A stretch of DNA of 31,044 nucleotides from assembly GCA_963582935.1 (NCBI GenBank), contig CAUZSH010000016.1, positions 1 through 31,044 on the forward strand. Direction: 5' to 3'. Positions 15,335 to 24,400 of the stretch are shown here, piece after piece. A model generated the notes under the pieces. It worked only from the letters and a program-made list of their open reading frames with translations, was not told the DNA's origin and did not search any database. Each line of letters opens with the position of its first letter. Positions within the stretch are counted from its first letter, which is position 1. A program made the position numbers and the translations under genes. Source of the stretch: CAUZSH01 sp963582935 (GTDB lineage Bacteria > Pseudomonadota > Gammaproteobacteria > Francisellales > Francisellaceae).

Positions 15335-17125
15335 ATGAAACATGGGCGTATTCCGAGTAATTTTATCGATCACTTGATCTCAAGCACGGATATTATTGAT
15401 GTCATCGCGCGCGCGATCCCTTTAAAAAAAAGAGGGAATAGCCACACGGCTTGTTGCCCGTTTCATCATGAGAAAACACCCTCCTTTCATGTCAGCCAAC
15501 AAAAGCAAATTTATCATTGTTTTGGCTGTGGCGCGAGTGGAAATGTCATTACTTTTTTACGCGAACATGACCACCTTGATTTTATTGATGCCATTGAAGA
15601 GCTGGCGTCCCTGAAAGGAACAGAGGTCCCCTATAGCAACGCTCAAGCAGGGCAGCCTCGTGAAGATTTAACCCCACTTTATGGCGCACTACAAACCGCC
15701 TTAAATTTTTATCGATGGCAGCTAAAGCATCATAAACAAAGCCCAGAAATCATCGAATACATAAAATCACGACATATCAGCGCCACAACAGCCAAGATCT
15801 ATGGTATCGGCTATGCGCCCGAAGAATGGGGCACACTGACGGATACCTTAAAGCAAAAATACGGACGGCAAACACTGATTGATGCGGGTCTCACCATTCA
15901 AAAAACGCCCCCTAAATACTACGACCGGTTTCGGAATCGACTTATTTTCCCCATTCGCAACCGCCAAGGAAAAGTCATTGGTTTTGGCGGCAGAATCTTA
16001 AACAATGCTCCCAACCAACCCAAATACCTTAATTCACCTGAAACTAAAATATTCCACAAGGGAGAAGAGCTTTATGGTCTTTATGAAATCAAACAACAAA
16101 AACAAGCTTTAGATCACCTCCTTATCGTAGAAGGGTATATGGATGTTATTGGATTGGCCGAGCATGGCTATGTTAAATCCGTTGCCACACTGGGTACGTC
16201 TTTAACAGAGCAACATCTTAAACGGATATTCAGAGAAACTGACAAACTTATTTTTTGTTTTGATGGAGATTTAGCGGGACAACAAGCAGCTCTTAGATCA
16301 TTGCAGCTTGTATTGCCCTTTCTAACAGGGTCACGCGCCGCTTATTTTTTAACGCTCGACCATTCAGAAGACCCTGATAGCCTGATTCACAAAATAGGAC
16401 TTAAGCATTTTGAAGAAAAATTGCAATATGCCTCCTCTCTTATTGACTTTTTATTCGAGCATATAGCCAAAGAGTATGTAAATGACACCTATGACGGTCA
16501 AGCACAGGTGATTGAATTCACCAAAAACCTTCTTGAAAAAATCCCTGAAAATAGCCATACCATTTTAATCAAAAATCGCTTAAGTAGTGAAACAGGCGCA
16601 ACGGCAAAACAACTAGATCACTTATTTCTAACCCGAGCAAAAATCAATCCTACCAATACGCAGACAGCACCCCGAAAAAAGCAGGTTATTCGACTTAATC
16701 CAAATAAATTAACCTATATTGAAAAAGCCCTGCTTTTTATTTTAAATGACCCTTCTCTTTGCGCTGAAATCACCTTGCCAGAGCCCATAGAAAATAGTCA
16801 GGATTCAAATATATTTTTCCAAATCATACAACATTCTTGCCATTTTTTTGCTGAAAACCAGGCATTGTCTACCGCTATGCTCATTCAATCTCTCTGCAAG
16901 ATATACCCAGAACATGAACCTTATTTGTACCAACTTGCGGCGATAGAAACCAATATTGACAAAACACAGATGAGTATCGAAACAAATGCCGCACTCCATA
17001 AAAATCATCATGCTGAACAATCCATCCAATTAAAAAAAATTCTTGAAAAATCAAAAAGCTACCCTTTATCTGCCGAAGAAAAGCAACTTCTTAAAGAATT
17101 ATTACACAAAAGCACCAAGCCGTAG
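15335..17125 (+). CDS. dnaG: DNA primase
   Basis: DnaG makes the RNA primers for replication. The 596-residue product has the N-terminal CHC2 zinc finger (Cys41, His44, Cys62, Cys65 in CPFHHEKTPSF and YHCFGCGASGN), the RNA-polymerase core with RFRNRLIFPI and the TOPRIM acidic residues in LLIVEGYMDV (about 266) and FCFDGDLAGQQAA (about 309). A more divergent helicase-binding C-terminus follows. Length is close to E. coli DnaG (581). No good ribosome site precedes the ATG, which lies nine bases after the yqeY stop, so translation is probably coupled to yqeY. rpoD follows after 149 bases. Confidence 0.98.
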   Translation: MKHGRIPSNFIDHLISSTDIIDVIARAIPLKKRGNSHTACCPFHHEKTPSFHVSQQKQIYHCFGCGASGNVITFLREHDHLDFIDAIEELASLKGTEVPYSNAQAGQPREDLTPLYGALQTALNFYRWQLKHHKQSPEIIEYIKSRHISATTAKIYGIGYAPEEWGTLTDTLKQKYGRQTLIDAGLTIQKTPPKYYDRFRNRLIFPIRNRQGKVIGFGGRILNNAPNQPKYLNSPETKIFHKGEELYGLYEIKQQKQALDHLLIVEGYMDVIGLAEHGYVKSVATLGTSLTEQHLKRIFRETDKLIFCFDGDLAGQQAALRSLQLVLPFLTGSRAAYFLTLDHSEDPDSLIHKIGLKHFEEKLQYASSLIDFLFEHIAKEYVNDTYDGQAQVIEFTKNLLEKIPENSHTILIKNRLSSETGATAKQLDHLFLTRAKINPTNTQTAPRKKQVIRLNPNKLTYIEKALLFILNDPSLCAEITLPEPIENSQDSNIFFQIIQHSCHFFAENQALSTAMLIQSLCKIYPEHEPYLYQLAAIETNIDKTQMSIETNAALHKNHHAEQSIQLKKILEKSKSYPLSAEEKQLLKELLHKSTKP

Positions 17126-17167
17126 CTATACTTGTCAACAGCAATTAACTAAATAACAATCAAAAAG

Positions 17168-17196
17168 TAGACAAGCTCGCTTAAGCGGGCTACAAT
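17168..17196 (+). promoter_or_regulatory. rpoD promoter with a palindrome in the spacer
   Basis: TAGACA (17168-17173), a 17-base spacer and TACAAT (17191-17196) each match consensus at five of six positions. The spacer is nearly all palindrome: GCTCGCTT (17175-17182) faces AAGCGGGC (17183-17190) with one mismatched pair. It could be an operator site between the -35 and -10 boxes. Transcription would start near 17203, about 72 bases before the rpoD ATG. Confidence 0.6.
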
Positions 17197-17212
17197 CACC
17201 TGCTTGTGCCTG

Positions 17213-17230
17213 CGTGCGATAGCTCGTACG
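17213..17230 (+). other. Hairpin in the rpoD leader
   Basis: CGTGCGA (17213-17219) pairs with TCGTACG (17224-17230) around loop TAGC, seven pairs including one G-T. It would lie about ten bases into the predicted rpoD leader RNA. No known thermosensor or protein-binding motif is recognised. Confidence 0.4.
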
Positions 17231-17274
17231 ACGGGAACCGCGCATTTTTAAAGATTAATTAAGGCGAATTTTAA

Positions 17275-19176
17275 ATGAGTGAAATAACAAAAGAACAACT
17301 ACTTGGTCGAATTCAAGGGTTGTTATTGCTTGGTAAAGAGCAAGGCTATCTAACATTTTCAGATGTTAATGACCACCTTCCTGACGAGTTCACCGATGAA
17401 GATCGCATAGAAGAAGTCATTAAGACCATTAATGAAATGGGTGTCCAAGTTTTTGAAACTGCGCCAGATAAAGAAGATCTCTTAATGGCACAAGAAACAA
17501 CGGATGATGACGCGGCTGAAGCGGCAATCCAAGCACTGGCCTCTGATGGTGAGCTTGGCAGAACCACCGATCCTGTCCGTATGTATATGCGTGAAATGGG
17601 CTCTGTTGACCTACTTACCCGTATTGGTGAGATTGAAATTGCTAAACGTATTGAAGCGGGTACCAAAGATGTTATTGATACCATTGCCGAGTACCCAATC
17701 GTTATTAAATCACTATTAGATCGCTACCAACAACTTTGCATTGATGCAGAGGCTGCTCGTCCAGATGAAGAAGATGGTCCCGTATTGCTCTCCAGTGTGA
17801 AGCTTGCCAGCATGATTTCTGGATTTAATGAAGATGATGAAGACTATGATGCGTCAGGAACGGATGTAGGCTCCATGCTGGAGAAACCAGAAGCAACATT
17901 AGAAAATAGTAATGATGCTAATTCCGATAATAACTCAAATGAAAGCGAAGAATCCGATGACTCTAGTGATGATGAAGAAGAAGATACCGGTCCTGACCCA
18001 GTTCTAGCAAAACAGTATTTTGAAGAAATTCAAGCTGCTTTTGATCATCTCATTACCCTCAAAAAGAAATCACCGGCCTATGATGAAGCCCTCGCATTCT
18101 TAGGTGAAAAGTTTAAGCAATTAAAATATTCTAGCGCACAGTTAAATCGCATGATTAACCTGCTTCGCGACATGATTGCTGATGTGAGAACGAATGAACG
18201 CAAAATTATGCGCCTCAGTCTTGAAAGAGCTAAAATGCCAAAACAAGATTTCGTCAGCACCTTTCCAAACCATGAAAGTGACTCAAGCTGGATTAAACAG
18301 CATTTAGAAAGCAACCCGTTATTGCAAAAAGTAAAAGCGAATATCCAGGAGCTTCAAGAAAATCTCAAAGATATTGAAGAGCGTTACAGCATGCCTGTCA
18401 GTGAAATTCGTGAAGCCAATAAACGCATGAGTATTGGTGAAGCAAAGGCACGTCGCGCTAAAAAAGAAATGATCGAGGCGAACTTAAGATTGGTGATCTC
18501 TATCGCTAAAAAATATACCAACCGTGGCTTACAATTTTTGGATCTGATTCAAGAAGGAAATATCGGTTTGATGAAAGCGGTGGATAAGTTTGAATACCGT
18601 CGTGGCTATAAGTTCTCAACTTATGCAACTTGGTGGATCAGACAAGCTATCACGCGCTCGATTGCCGATCAGGCTCGCACGATTCGTATTCCTGTGCATA
18701 TGATTGAAACCATTAATAAACTCAATCGTCTTTCTCGCCAAATTTTACAAGAAACAGGGCGTGAAGCCACTCCTGAAGAGTTAAGCGAATTGATTGAAAT
18801 GCCGGAAGACAAAGTTCAAAAAATCATGAAAATTGCCAAAGAACCCATCTCAATGGAAACCCCTATTGGTGATGATGATGACTCTCATCTTGGTGACTTT
18901 ATTGAAGATGGCTCAAATGACTCTCCAGTGGATAATGCCACCAACGAAAGCTTAAAAGAAGCCACAAAAGGCATTCTTGAGTCGCTAACAGAAAGAGAAG
19001 CGAAAGTATTACGTATGCGTTTTGGGATCGACATGAATACCGACCATACCCTTGAAGAAGTGGGCAAACAATTTGATGTCACTCGTGAACGTATTCGTCA
19101 AATTGAAGCAAAAGCATTACGCAAGCTTCGCCATCCTTCTCGCTCTGAAACCCTGAAAAGCTTTGTGGCAGAATAA
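17275..19176 (+). CDS. rpoD: RNA polymerase primary sigma factor (sigma-70)
   Basis: RpoD directs core RNA polymerase to housekeeping promoters. The 633-residue product has region 1.1 (about 1-80), region 1.2 with TDPVRMYMREMG, an acidic Ser/Asn/Asp-rich stretch at about 185-240, and the non-conserved region. Region 2 (about 392-475) has ANLRLVISIAKKYTNRG and STYATWWIRQAI, and region 4 (about 580-625) has the helix-turn-helix VTRERIRQIEAKALRKLRHP. It is slightly longer than E. coli RpoD (613), mainly in the acidic stretch. AAGG lies ten bases before the ATG. It follows dnaG with its own promoter and ends in a terminator that overlaps the stop codon. Confidence 0.99.
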   Translation: MSEITKEQLLGRIQGLLLLGKEQGYLTFSDVNDHLPDEFTDEDRIEEVIKTINEMGVQVFETAPDKEDLLMAQETTDDDAAEAAIQALASDGELGRTTDPVRMYMREMGSVDLLTRIGEIEIAKRIEAGTKDVIDTIAEYPIVIKSLLDRYQQLCIDAEAARPDEEDGPVLLSSVKLASMISGFNEDDEDYDASGTDVGSMLEKPEATLENSNDANSDNNSNESEESDDSSDDEEEDTGPDPVLAKQYFEEIQAAFDHLITLKKKSPAYDEALAFLGEKFKQLKYSSAQLNRMINLLRDMIADVRTNERKIMRLSLERAKMPKQDFVSTFPNHESDSSWIKQHLESNPLLQKVKANIQELQENLKDIEERYSMPVSEIREANKRMSIGEAKARRAKKEMIEANLRLVISIAKKYTNRGLQFLDLIQEGNIGLMKAVDKFEYRRGYKFSTYATWWIRQAITRSIADQARTIRIPVHMIETINKLNRLSRQILQETGREATPEELSELIEMPEDKVQKIMKIAKEPISMETPIGDDDDSHLGDFIEDGSNDSPVDNATNESLKEATKGILESLTEREAKVLRMRFGIDMNTDHTLEEVGKQFDVTRERIRQIEAKALRKLRHPSRSETLKSFVAE

Positions 19177-19201
19177 CTGAACTGTATATATTCTGCCTTT
19201 T
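19167..19201 (+). terminator. Rho-independent terminator of rpoD
   Basis: GGCAGAATA (19167-19175) pairs perfectly with TATTCTGCC (19189-19197), a nine-pair stem with a 13-base loop, followed by TTTTC. The left arm contains the last two codons of rpoD and most of its TAA stop. Confidence 0.85.
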
Positions 19202-19279
19202 CTTTCTCTATCCTCTTGAGTTTTAATATCTAATTAAGCTATATTTTCAATATTAGGTTTTATTGAATGAGGATCTCTT

Positions 19280-19684
19280 ATGCCAAAATTATCAACACTA
19301 CTGATTCTTCCATCTACTGTGGCTTTATTGTTGCTTGCGGGGTGCGCACCGACCTGCGTCACCATCCCCTCATCGGGATTTGATGGCCCTTACCGTGTTG
19401 GTTCTGGGTTTTCTGGTGATATCGGCATCGAGCCCCCTGCTACACGAAAACATAATGACCTCACGCAATCTAAAATTACCTTTTACAACAAAACTTCCAG
19501 CAATCAAAGATTTCAGTATAAATTTACTTGGCAGGATAAAAATGGCTTCAATGTGGGCAATAACACCCCATGGCAGCCTGTTCAGCTTTATCCGAGCATG
19601 ACAAAAACCGTGACCACCATTGCACCCAACACCATGGCGGATCATTATGATGTGCAAGTGTGTCGATTGACGAAGCAGGATTAG
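19280..19684 (+). CDS. YcfL-like (DUF1425) lipoprotein
   Basis: The 134-residue product starts with a short charged region and a hydrophobic stretch ending in the lipobox LLAGC, so signal peptidase II would cleave before Cys22 and the mature protein would be lipid-anchored. A second Cys lies at residue 26. The C-terminal half (FQYKFTWQDKNGF, TPWQPVQLYP, then TIAPN) follows the YcfL/DUF1425 pattern. Members of that family are envelope lipoproteins, and the E. coli gene lies beside lpoB; no lpoB is seen here. GAGG lies about seven bases before the ATG. It converges on leuB with an eight-base gap. Function is unknown. Confidence 0.8.
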   Translation: MPKLSTLLILPSTVALLLLAGCAPTCVTIPSSGFDGPYRVGSGFSGDIGIEPPATRKHNDLTQSKITFYNKTSSNQRFQYKFTWQDKNGFNVGNNTPWQPVQLYPSMTKTVTTIAPNTMADHYDVQVCRLTKQD

Positions 19685-19692
19685 TTTTAAGG

Positions 19693-20790
19693 CTAAACCA
19701 GAGACGCTTCCATAATTTCAGCAATAATAGCATCCGCCATTTGCGATAAAGAAACCGCCACAGCATCACTGCCCACAATATCAATTGTTCTTTTTCCTGA
19801 AGTTAAGGCGCGATTCACCGCCTGATAAATAGCATTGGCTTCTTCAAGCATATTAAAAGAGTATTCCAGCATCATTGCCGCTGATAGAATCTGTGCAATA
19901 GGGTTTGCCTTCCCCTGCCCTGCGATATCTGGAGCAGAGCCGCCTGAAGGCTCATACAACCCAAAACCCTCGGCATTCAGACTAACACTTGGAATCAGCC
20001 CGAGAGAACCCGGGAGCACCGCCCCTAAGTCTGACAAAATATCCCCAAATAAATTTGCTGTCACAATCACATCAAATTGGCTCGGGTTAACAATCATTTG
20101 CATAGCACAATTATCCACATACATATGACTTACTTTTACATCAGAGTATTGTGGCGCAATCTCATCCACAATGGTCCGCCATAATTTTGACGTTGCTAAA
20201 ACATTTGCCTTATCCACCGAAGTCAGATGTTTGCCTCGATTTTGAGTCGCTTTAAAAGCTTGATGCACAATAGAGGCAATCTGATGTTCATTATACTCAG
20301 CAACGTCCGTAGCATAGCGCACACCATTATCGTCGACACCTTGCTCATGCGCCCCAAAATAAATATCGCCATTCAATTCTCTAAAAATTACAATGTCGGC
20401 TTTAGGTTGAACCACTTTCGCCTTTAATGGACTGATATCCATTAAGCTTGGAATCATCGCAATGGGGCGGATATTAATATTGAATTTAAATTCTTTACGC
20501 AATGCCAAAATACTATTGGCTTCACAGCTCTTCCACTTTTGGTCATCTTGCGCATTCACCGGGCCACCCACTGAGCCAAATAAAATGGCGTCTGCATTGG
20601 CACAGGTCTCTATGGTAGAGATTGGGCAATGTTCACCAAAAACCTCAAACGCCGCACCGCCAACCAAAGCATAATCGTACTCAAAATCATGCCCGAATTT
20701 TTGTGCCACACTGTCAAGCACTCGAATCCCTTCAACCATCACTTCAGGACCGATACCATCACCAGCTAATACTGCAATTGTCTTTTTCAT
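19693..20790 (-). CDS. leuB: 3-isopropylmalate dehydrogenase
   Basis: LeuB oxidises and decarboxylates 3-isopropylmalate to 2-oxoisocaproate, the last pathway-specific step before transamination to leucine. The 365-residue product starts with IAVLAGDGIGPEV and has the substrate-binding segments with ALRKEF and FRELNGDIYFG. The metal- and cofactor-binding LFGDILSDLGAVLPGSLGL and GSAPDIAGQGKANP complete it; length is normal. It is the last gene of the ilvE-leuACDB unit, 19 bases after leuD, with AGGA upstream of its ATG. No strong terminator is visible in the short gap to the convergent lipoprotein gene. Confidence 0.98.
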   Translation of the reverse strand: MKKTIAVLAGDGIGPEVMVEGIRVLDSVAQKFGHDFEYDYALVGGAAFEVFGEHCPISTIETCANADAILFGSVGGPVNAQDDQKWKSCEANSILALRKEFKFNINIRPIAMIPSLMDISPLKAKVVQPKADIVIFRELNGDIYFGAHEQGVDDNGVRYATDVAEYNEHQIASIVHQAFKATQNRGKHLTSVDKANVLATSKLWRTIVDEIAPQYSDVKVSHMYVDNCAMQMIVNPSQFDVIVTANLFGDILSDLGAVLPGSLGLIPSVSLNAEGFGLYEPSGGSAPDIAGQGKANPIAQILSAAMMLEYSFNMLEEANAIYQAVNRALTSGKRTIDIVGSDAVAVSLSQMADAIIAEIMEASLV

Positions 20791-20809
20791 CGTATTATCC
20801 TACTTCTTG

Positions 20810-21373
20810 TTAAGCTTGTTCATGCTGTTCAATTTCTCCAAGATGCGCAAGCAAATAATCCATATCATCATACCCTTTCAATAAACATGATTTACGAAAG
20901 GTATCATATTCAAAATGTTCAACCTCGCCATCTTGATCACAAACAGTTTGCATCTCAAGGTCAACGGTTAAGACACACGTTTTATTTTCAGCCTCTTGCA
21001 TCCACGCATTCACTACGTCTTTCGGTAGCTGAATCAATAACAAGCCATTTTTAGCGGCATTACTATGAAAAATATCTGAAAATGACTCTGCTATAATCAC
21101 AGAAATGCCCGCCTGTTGCAGTGCCCAAACCGCAACTTCTCGAGATGAGCCGCAGCCAAAATTGCTACCACTTAGCAATATTTGTGCATCCTTGTATTGA
21201 GGCTGATTAAAAACAAAGCTCGCATCGCCATCACGCAGACGGGTGAATAAATATTCGCCATAACCTTCTTTATTTACCTTTGTCATAAATTGGGCCGGAA
21301 TAATCATATCTGTATCCACATCTTTCATGACTAAAGGAATGATATGGCTGGTTATTTTATTAAATTCTTTCAT
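20810..21373 (-). CDS. leuD: 3-isopropylmalate dehydratase small subunit
   Basis: LeuD is the swivelling small subunit of isopropylmalate isomerase and works with LeuC to convert 2- to 3-isopropylmalate. The 187-residue product has the N-terminal VDTDMIIPAQFM motif and the substrate-recognition SGSNFGCGSSREVAVWAL segment, then FHSNAAKNGLL. It is slightly shorter than E. coli LeuD (201). It starts two bases after the leuC stop, with AGAGG inside the end of leuC, so translation is likely coupled. leuB follows after 19 bases. Confidence 0.97.
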   Translation of the reverse strand: MKEFNKITSHIIPLVMKDVDTDMIIPAQFMTKVNKEGYGEYLFTRLRDGDASFVFNQPQYKDAQILLSGSNFGCGSSREVAVWALQQAGISVIIAESFSDIFHSNAAKNGLLLIQLPKDVVNAWMQEAENKTCVLTVDLEMQTVCDQDGEVEHFEYDTFRKSCLLKGYDDMDYLLAHLGEIEQHEQA

Positions 21374-21375
21374 GC

Positions 21376-22785
21376 TTACACCTCTTCTCTAGCAACTTCT
21401 GTTGCAGTAATTTTTCCAGCAACAGCACTTAATGCCACCGTTCTCGGTGACGCCAAATGCGTAATACTGCCCACACCTTGCCGCCCCATAAAATTACGAT
21501 TCGAGGTACTAATACAATGCTCTCCGGCAGGCACTTTATCTTCATTCATACCAAGACACATAGAACAACCAGGCATTCTAAAATACGCACCTGCGGCTTC
21601 AAATATTTTATCTAGCCCTTCAGAAATCGCTTCTGCACGAACCACCTCTGAGCCTGGGACAATATAAAGCGTGACCGTTTTTGCAACATGACGATTTCTT
21701 AAAACTTCGGCTACTTCACGCAAATCTTCAATACGACCATTCGTACAACTGCCCACAAAACCCCATTGAATCGCTTGCTCCAATAATGACTCCCCTTCTG
21801 CGCAGCCGGTATAATCATAGGCTTTCTTTGCCATTTGCCGATGGGTCTTTGGAAGTTGTTTAAGTGTTGGAATAATGGCATCAATGGCAATACTTTGCTC
21901 AGGGTTAATGCCCCAACTCACCATAGGCTTCATGCCATTAACATCAATCGTCACAAATGCATCATAATCACAGCCTGCATCGCTACAAATCGTATCCCAT
22001 TGTTTAATCGCAGCATCCCACTGATGCTCTTTGGGCGCATACACCTTCCCTTTCAGGTAATCATACGTGACAGCATCAGGCGTAACTAATCCAGCTCTTG
22101 CGCCACATTCTATGGACATATTACACAGGGTCATTCGCCCCTCCATGCTAAGTGATGTCACCGCCTCGCCACAGTATTCAATAATATGACCTGCCGCACC
22201 GCCAATCCCAATTTCAGCAATCAACTTCAAAATCATGTCCTTTGCGCCCACATGTTTTGGGCACTTACCACTAAAGATAACTTTCATGGTCTTAGGTTTC
22301 GATTGTAAAATACAATTTGTTGCCAAAACATGGCCCACCTCCGTTGTGCCAACACCAAAAGCTAAAGCCCCAAATGCCCCATGTGTAGAGGTATGTGAAT
22401 CTCCACATACAATTGTCATGCCAGGCTTAATAAAACCAAGCTCAGGCGCCATCACATGTACAACACCTTGATGCTGACTCTCAAAATCATAAAGTTTCAC
22501 CCCAAACTCTGCTGCATTTTGCCGTAGCATTTCAACTTGTTTTCTCGCTTTAGGGTCATGGATAATATCACGCTCCTTAGTGGTCGGGATACTATGATCT
22601 AGGGTTGCAATAAATTTTTCTGGGCAACGAATCTTAATGTTTTTTTCACGCAGAACATCAAAGGCTTGCGCTGAAGTTACCTCATGAATCAACATACCAT
22701 CAATGGCAAAGACTGCAGGCGCTCCTACTTCTTGACACACCACATGTGCATCCCAGATCTTATCAATAATATTTTGTGCTACCAT
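21376..22785 (-). CDS. leuC: 3-isopropylmalate dehydratase large subunit
   Basis: LeuC carries the [4Fe-4S] cluster of isopropylmalate isomerase (aconitase family). The 469-residue product has the expected length. It includes the opening KIWDAHVV, the active-site segment VCGDSHTSTHGAFGALAFG and the cluster cysteines in GSCTNGRIEDL and GCSMCLGMN. TAGGAG lies six bases before the ATG, which follows the leuA stop by a single base. It is in the operon order leuA-leuC-leuD-leuB. Confidence 0.98.
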   Translation of the reverse strand: MVAQNIIDKIWDAHVVCQEVGAPAVFAIDGMLIHEVTSAQAFDVLREKNIKIRCPEKFIATLDHSIPTTKERDIIHDPKARKQVEMLRQNAAEFGVKLYDFESQHQGVVHVMAPELGFIKPGMTIVCGDSHTSTHGAFGALAFGVGTTEVGHVLATNCILQSKPKTMKVIFSGKCPKHVGAKDMILKLIAEIGIGGAAGHIIEYCGEAVTSLSMEGRMTLCNMSIECGARAGLVTPDAVTYDYLKGKVYAPKEHQWDAAIKQWDTICSDAGCDYDAFVTIDVNGMKPMVSWGINPEQSIAIDAIIPTLKQLPKTHRQMAKKAYDYTGCAEGESLLEQAIQWGFVGSCTNGRIEDLREVAEVLRNRHVAKTVTLYIVPGSEVVRAEAISEGLDKIFEAAGAYFRMPGCSMCLGMNEDKVPAGEHCISTSNRNFMGRQGVGSITHLASPRTVALSAVAGKITATEVAREEV

Positions 22786-22786
22786 T

Positions 22787-24400
22787 TTATGCTCCTATCC
22801 TATAATGTTCTTCAACATAGGCCTCATTAACCGCATTGATATATGCTTTTAATGCTGAAATTTCAATATCACTATCCTCGGCGATACCTTTATAAGTTCT
22901 ATTATTTTCACGGCTCACAACAATGGTACTTCGACACAAGGCATCAATGGCATCGTCGGTCGATGATTCTGAACGATAGTCTTCAATTTTAACATCAGGC
23001 ATATAAGTCTTCACCGCTTCAACCAATGCCGACAATGCCGAATTCTTGCCCAAAGAATCCACTTCAATCTCAGATTGATCAAAGAAAGCCCCAATTAATG
23101 ATAAGGTTGCACTATTTCCATTGACGCGGCTATAGCTGATTTTATCGGCTTTAATCGGTGATTTAATCGCTTTATAAGCGGCCAACACCTCTAAATCTGT
23201 CACCCCTTTACGGCGATCGTGATAATAGTCTTTAATCGCCTGCGCCATGGTGGCTTTTTCTTCATTTTCACAAATATAGCCATGCTGCTCAATGACTTGC
23301 TTTGCATGATTTCCGCCACTTAAGGGTCCAAAAACAAAACGGATTTCACCCCCAATCTCTTTTGGATCAAAAGGCTGATAGACTAATGGGTTGTTCAAAA
23401 TCGCATTGGTATGCCCACCTGAAGTATGTTTAGTTGCATTCTCACCCACAATGGGCGAATGGGGCTGACGAGGTAACATTTTTTCAGCAATAAAATCTGA
23501 AGTCTGTTTGAACTCCGAAATATTAATGTCGGTATAAAAATTACGTCCTTCTTTCTGCCCAAACTGTTTAATATACATCACACACTGCTCAAGAGCCGCA
23601 TTGCCTGCTCGCTCGCCAACGCCATTAATACAGCCCTCAATTTGCCTTGCTGGGCCTTCAAATACGGCATTGATACTATTATCTAGCGCCAAGCCAAAGT
23701 CATTGTGATTGTGTGTAGACCAGATCACGGGATGGTTTGGGAATTCTTTTTGAATCATATCCGCATGACGCTGCATTCGACGAACAAAATACTGCTCTCC
23801 CTCACGGCGACAAGCGCCTCCGATGGTGTCTGGGCAATTAATCACTGAAGCCCCTGCCTCAACAGCCGCTCGAACAAGGTCGCCGACATAATCAAAATGA
23901 TCGCCTAAACGAGAATACCCTTCAGGTGAAAACTCCACCTCACAGCCCGCATCTTTAGCCATTTTAATCAGCTTATAAACGGTTTTGATGATTTCATCAT
24001 GGTTGGCATGATGCCCTAAACTTGCCTTTGCAAGACTGGGATCAACAGGCACATAGGTATGCACACGCGCTTTTCCTAATGGGATGCTGCCGGCTAACGA
24101 TTCAATGGTTTTAATCACTTGCCCTTCACGTAGCTGGCAAAGTCCCGCTACCACCATATTTGACTTTCGCGCAGCCATACGTTCTGAAATAGACTTTACA
24201 ATATAAAAATCCGTTTGGCTCGCAGAGGGAAACCCTGCCTCTAAAATATCGACATTTAGCTGGTCTGCATAATCCGCATAAATTAAGTTATCTTCAAAAG
24301 TTAACCCAGCACCAGGTGATTGCTGTCCATCACGCAAAGTGGTATCAAAAATATAAATCCGTTCGGCTTGCTCACGTTTCATTTCGTTATTATTTGGCAT
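22787..24400 (-). CDS. leuA: 2-isopropylmalate synthase
   Basis: LeuA condenses 2-oxoisovalerate with acetyl-CoA, the committed step of leucine synthesis and the usual target of leucine feedback inhibition. The 537-residue product has the catalytic DTTLRDGQQSPG (Arg23-Asp24) and the metal-binding STHNHNDFGLAL. It also has NGVGERAGNAALEQ, and ends in the LeuA regulatory domain (about 400-537). I start at ATG 24400, where AAAGGAG lies seven bases upstream; the frame is open for 23 more codons but these overlap ilvE and have no such site. The start overlaps the end of ilvE by 11 bases, so the leuA ribosome site is inside ilvE coding DNA. Confidence 0.97.
   Translation of the reverse strand: MPNNNEMKREQAERIYIFDTTLRDGQQSPGAGLTFEDNLIYADYADQLNVDILEAGFPSASQTDFYIVKSISERMAARKSNMVVAGLCQLREGQVIKTIESLAGSIPLGKARVHTYVPVDPSLAKASLGHHANHDEIIKTVYKLIKMAKDAGCEVEFSPEGYSRLGDHFDYVGDLVRAAVEAGASVINCPDTIGGACRREGEQYFVRRMQRHADMIQKEFPNHPVIWSTHNHNDFGLALDNSINAVFEGPARQIEGCINGVGERAGNAALEQCVMYIKQFGQKEGRNFYTDINISEFKQTSDFIAEKMLPRQPHSPIVGENATKHTSGGHTNAILNNPLVYQPFDPKEIGGEIRFVFGPLSGGNHAKQVIEQHGYICENEEKATMAQAIKDYYHDRRKGVTDLEVLAAYKAIKSPIKADKISYSRVNGNSATLSLIGAFFDQSEIEVDSLGKNSALSALVEAVKTYMPDVKIEDYRSESSTDDAIDALCRSTIVVSRENNRTYKGIAEDSDIEISALKAYINAVNEAYVEEHYRIGA

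Noticed and set aside
17835..17995. Acidic Ser/Asn/Asp-rich stretch in rpoD as a foreign insertion.
   Set aside because: Primary sigma factors normally carry an acidic low-complexity region at this place; here it is only somewhat longer.
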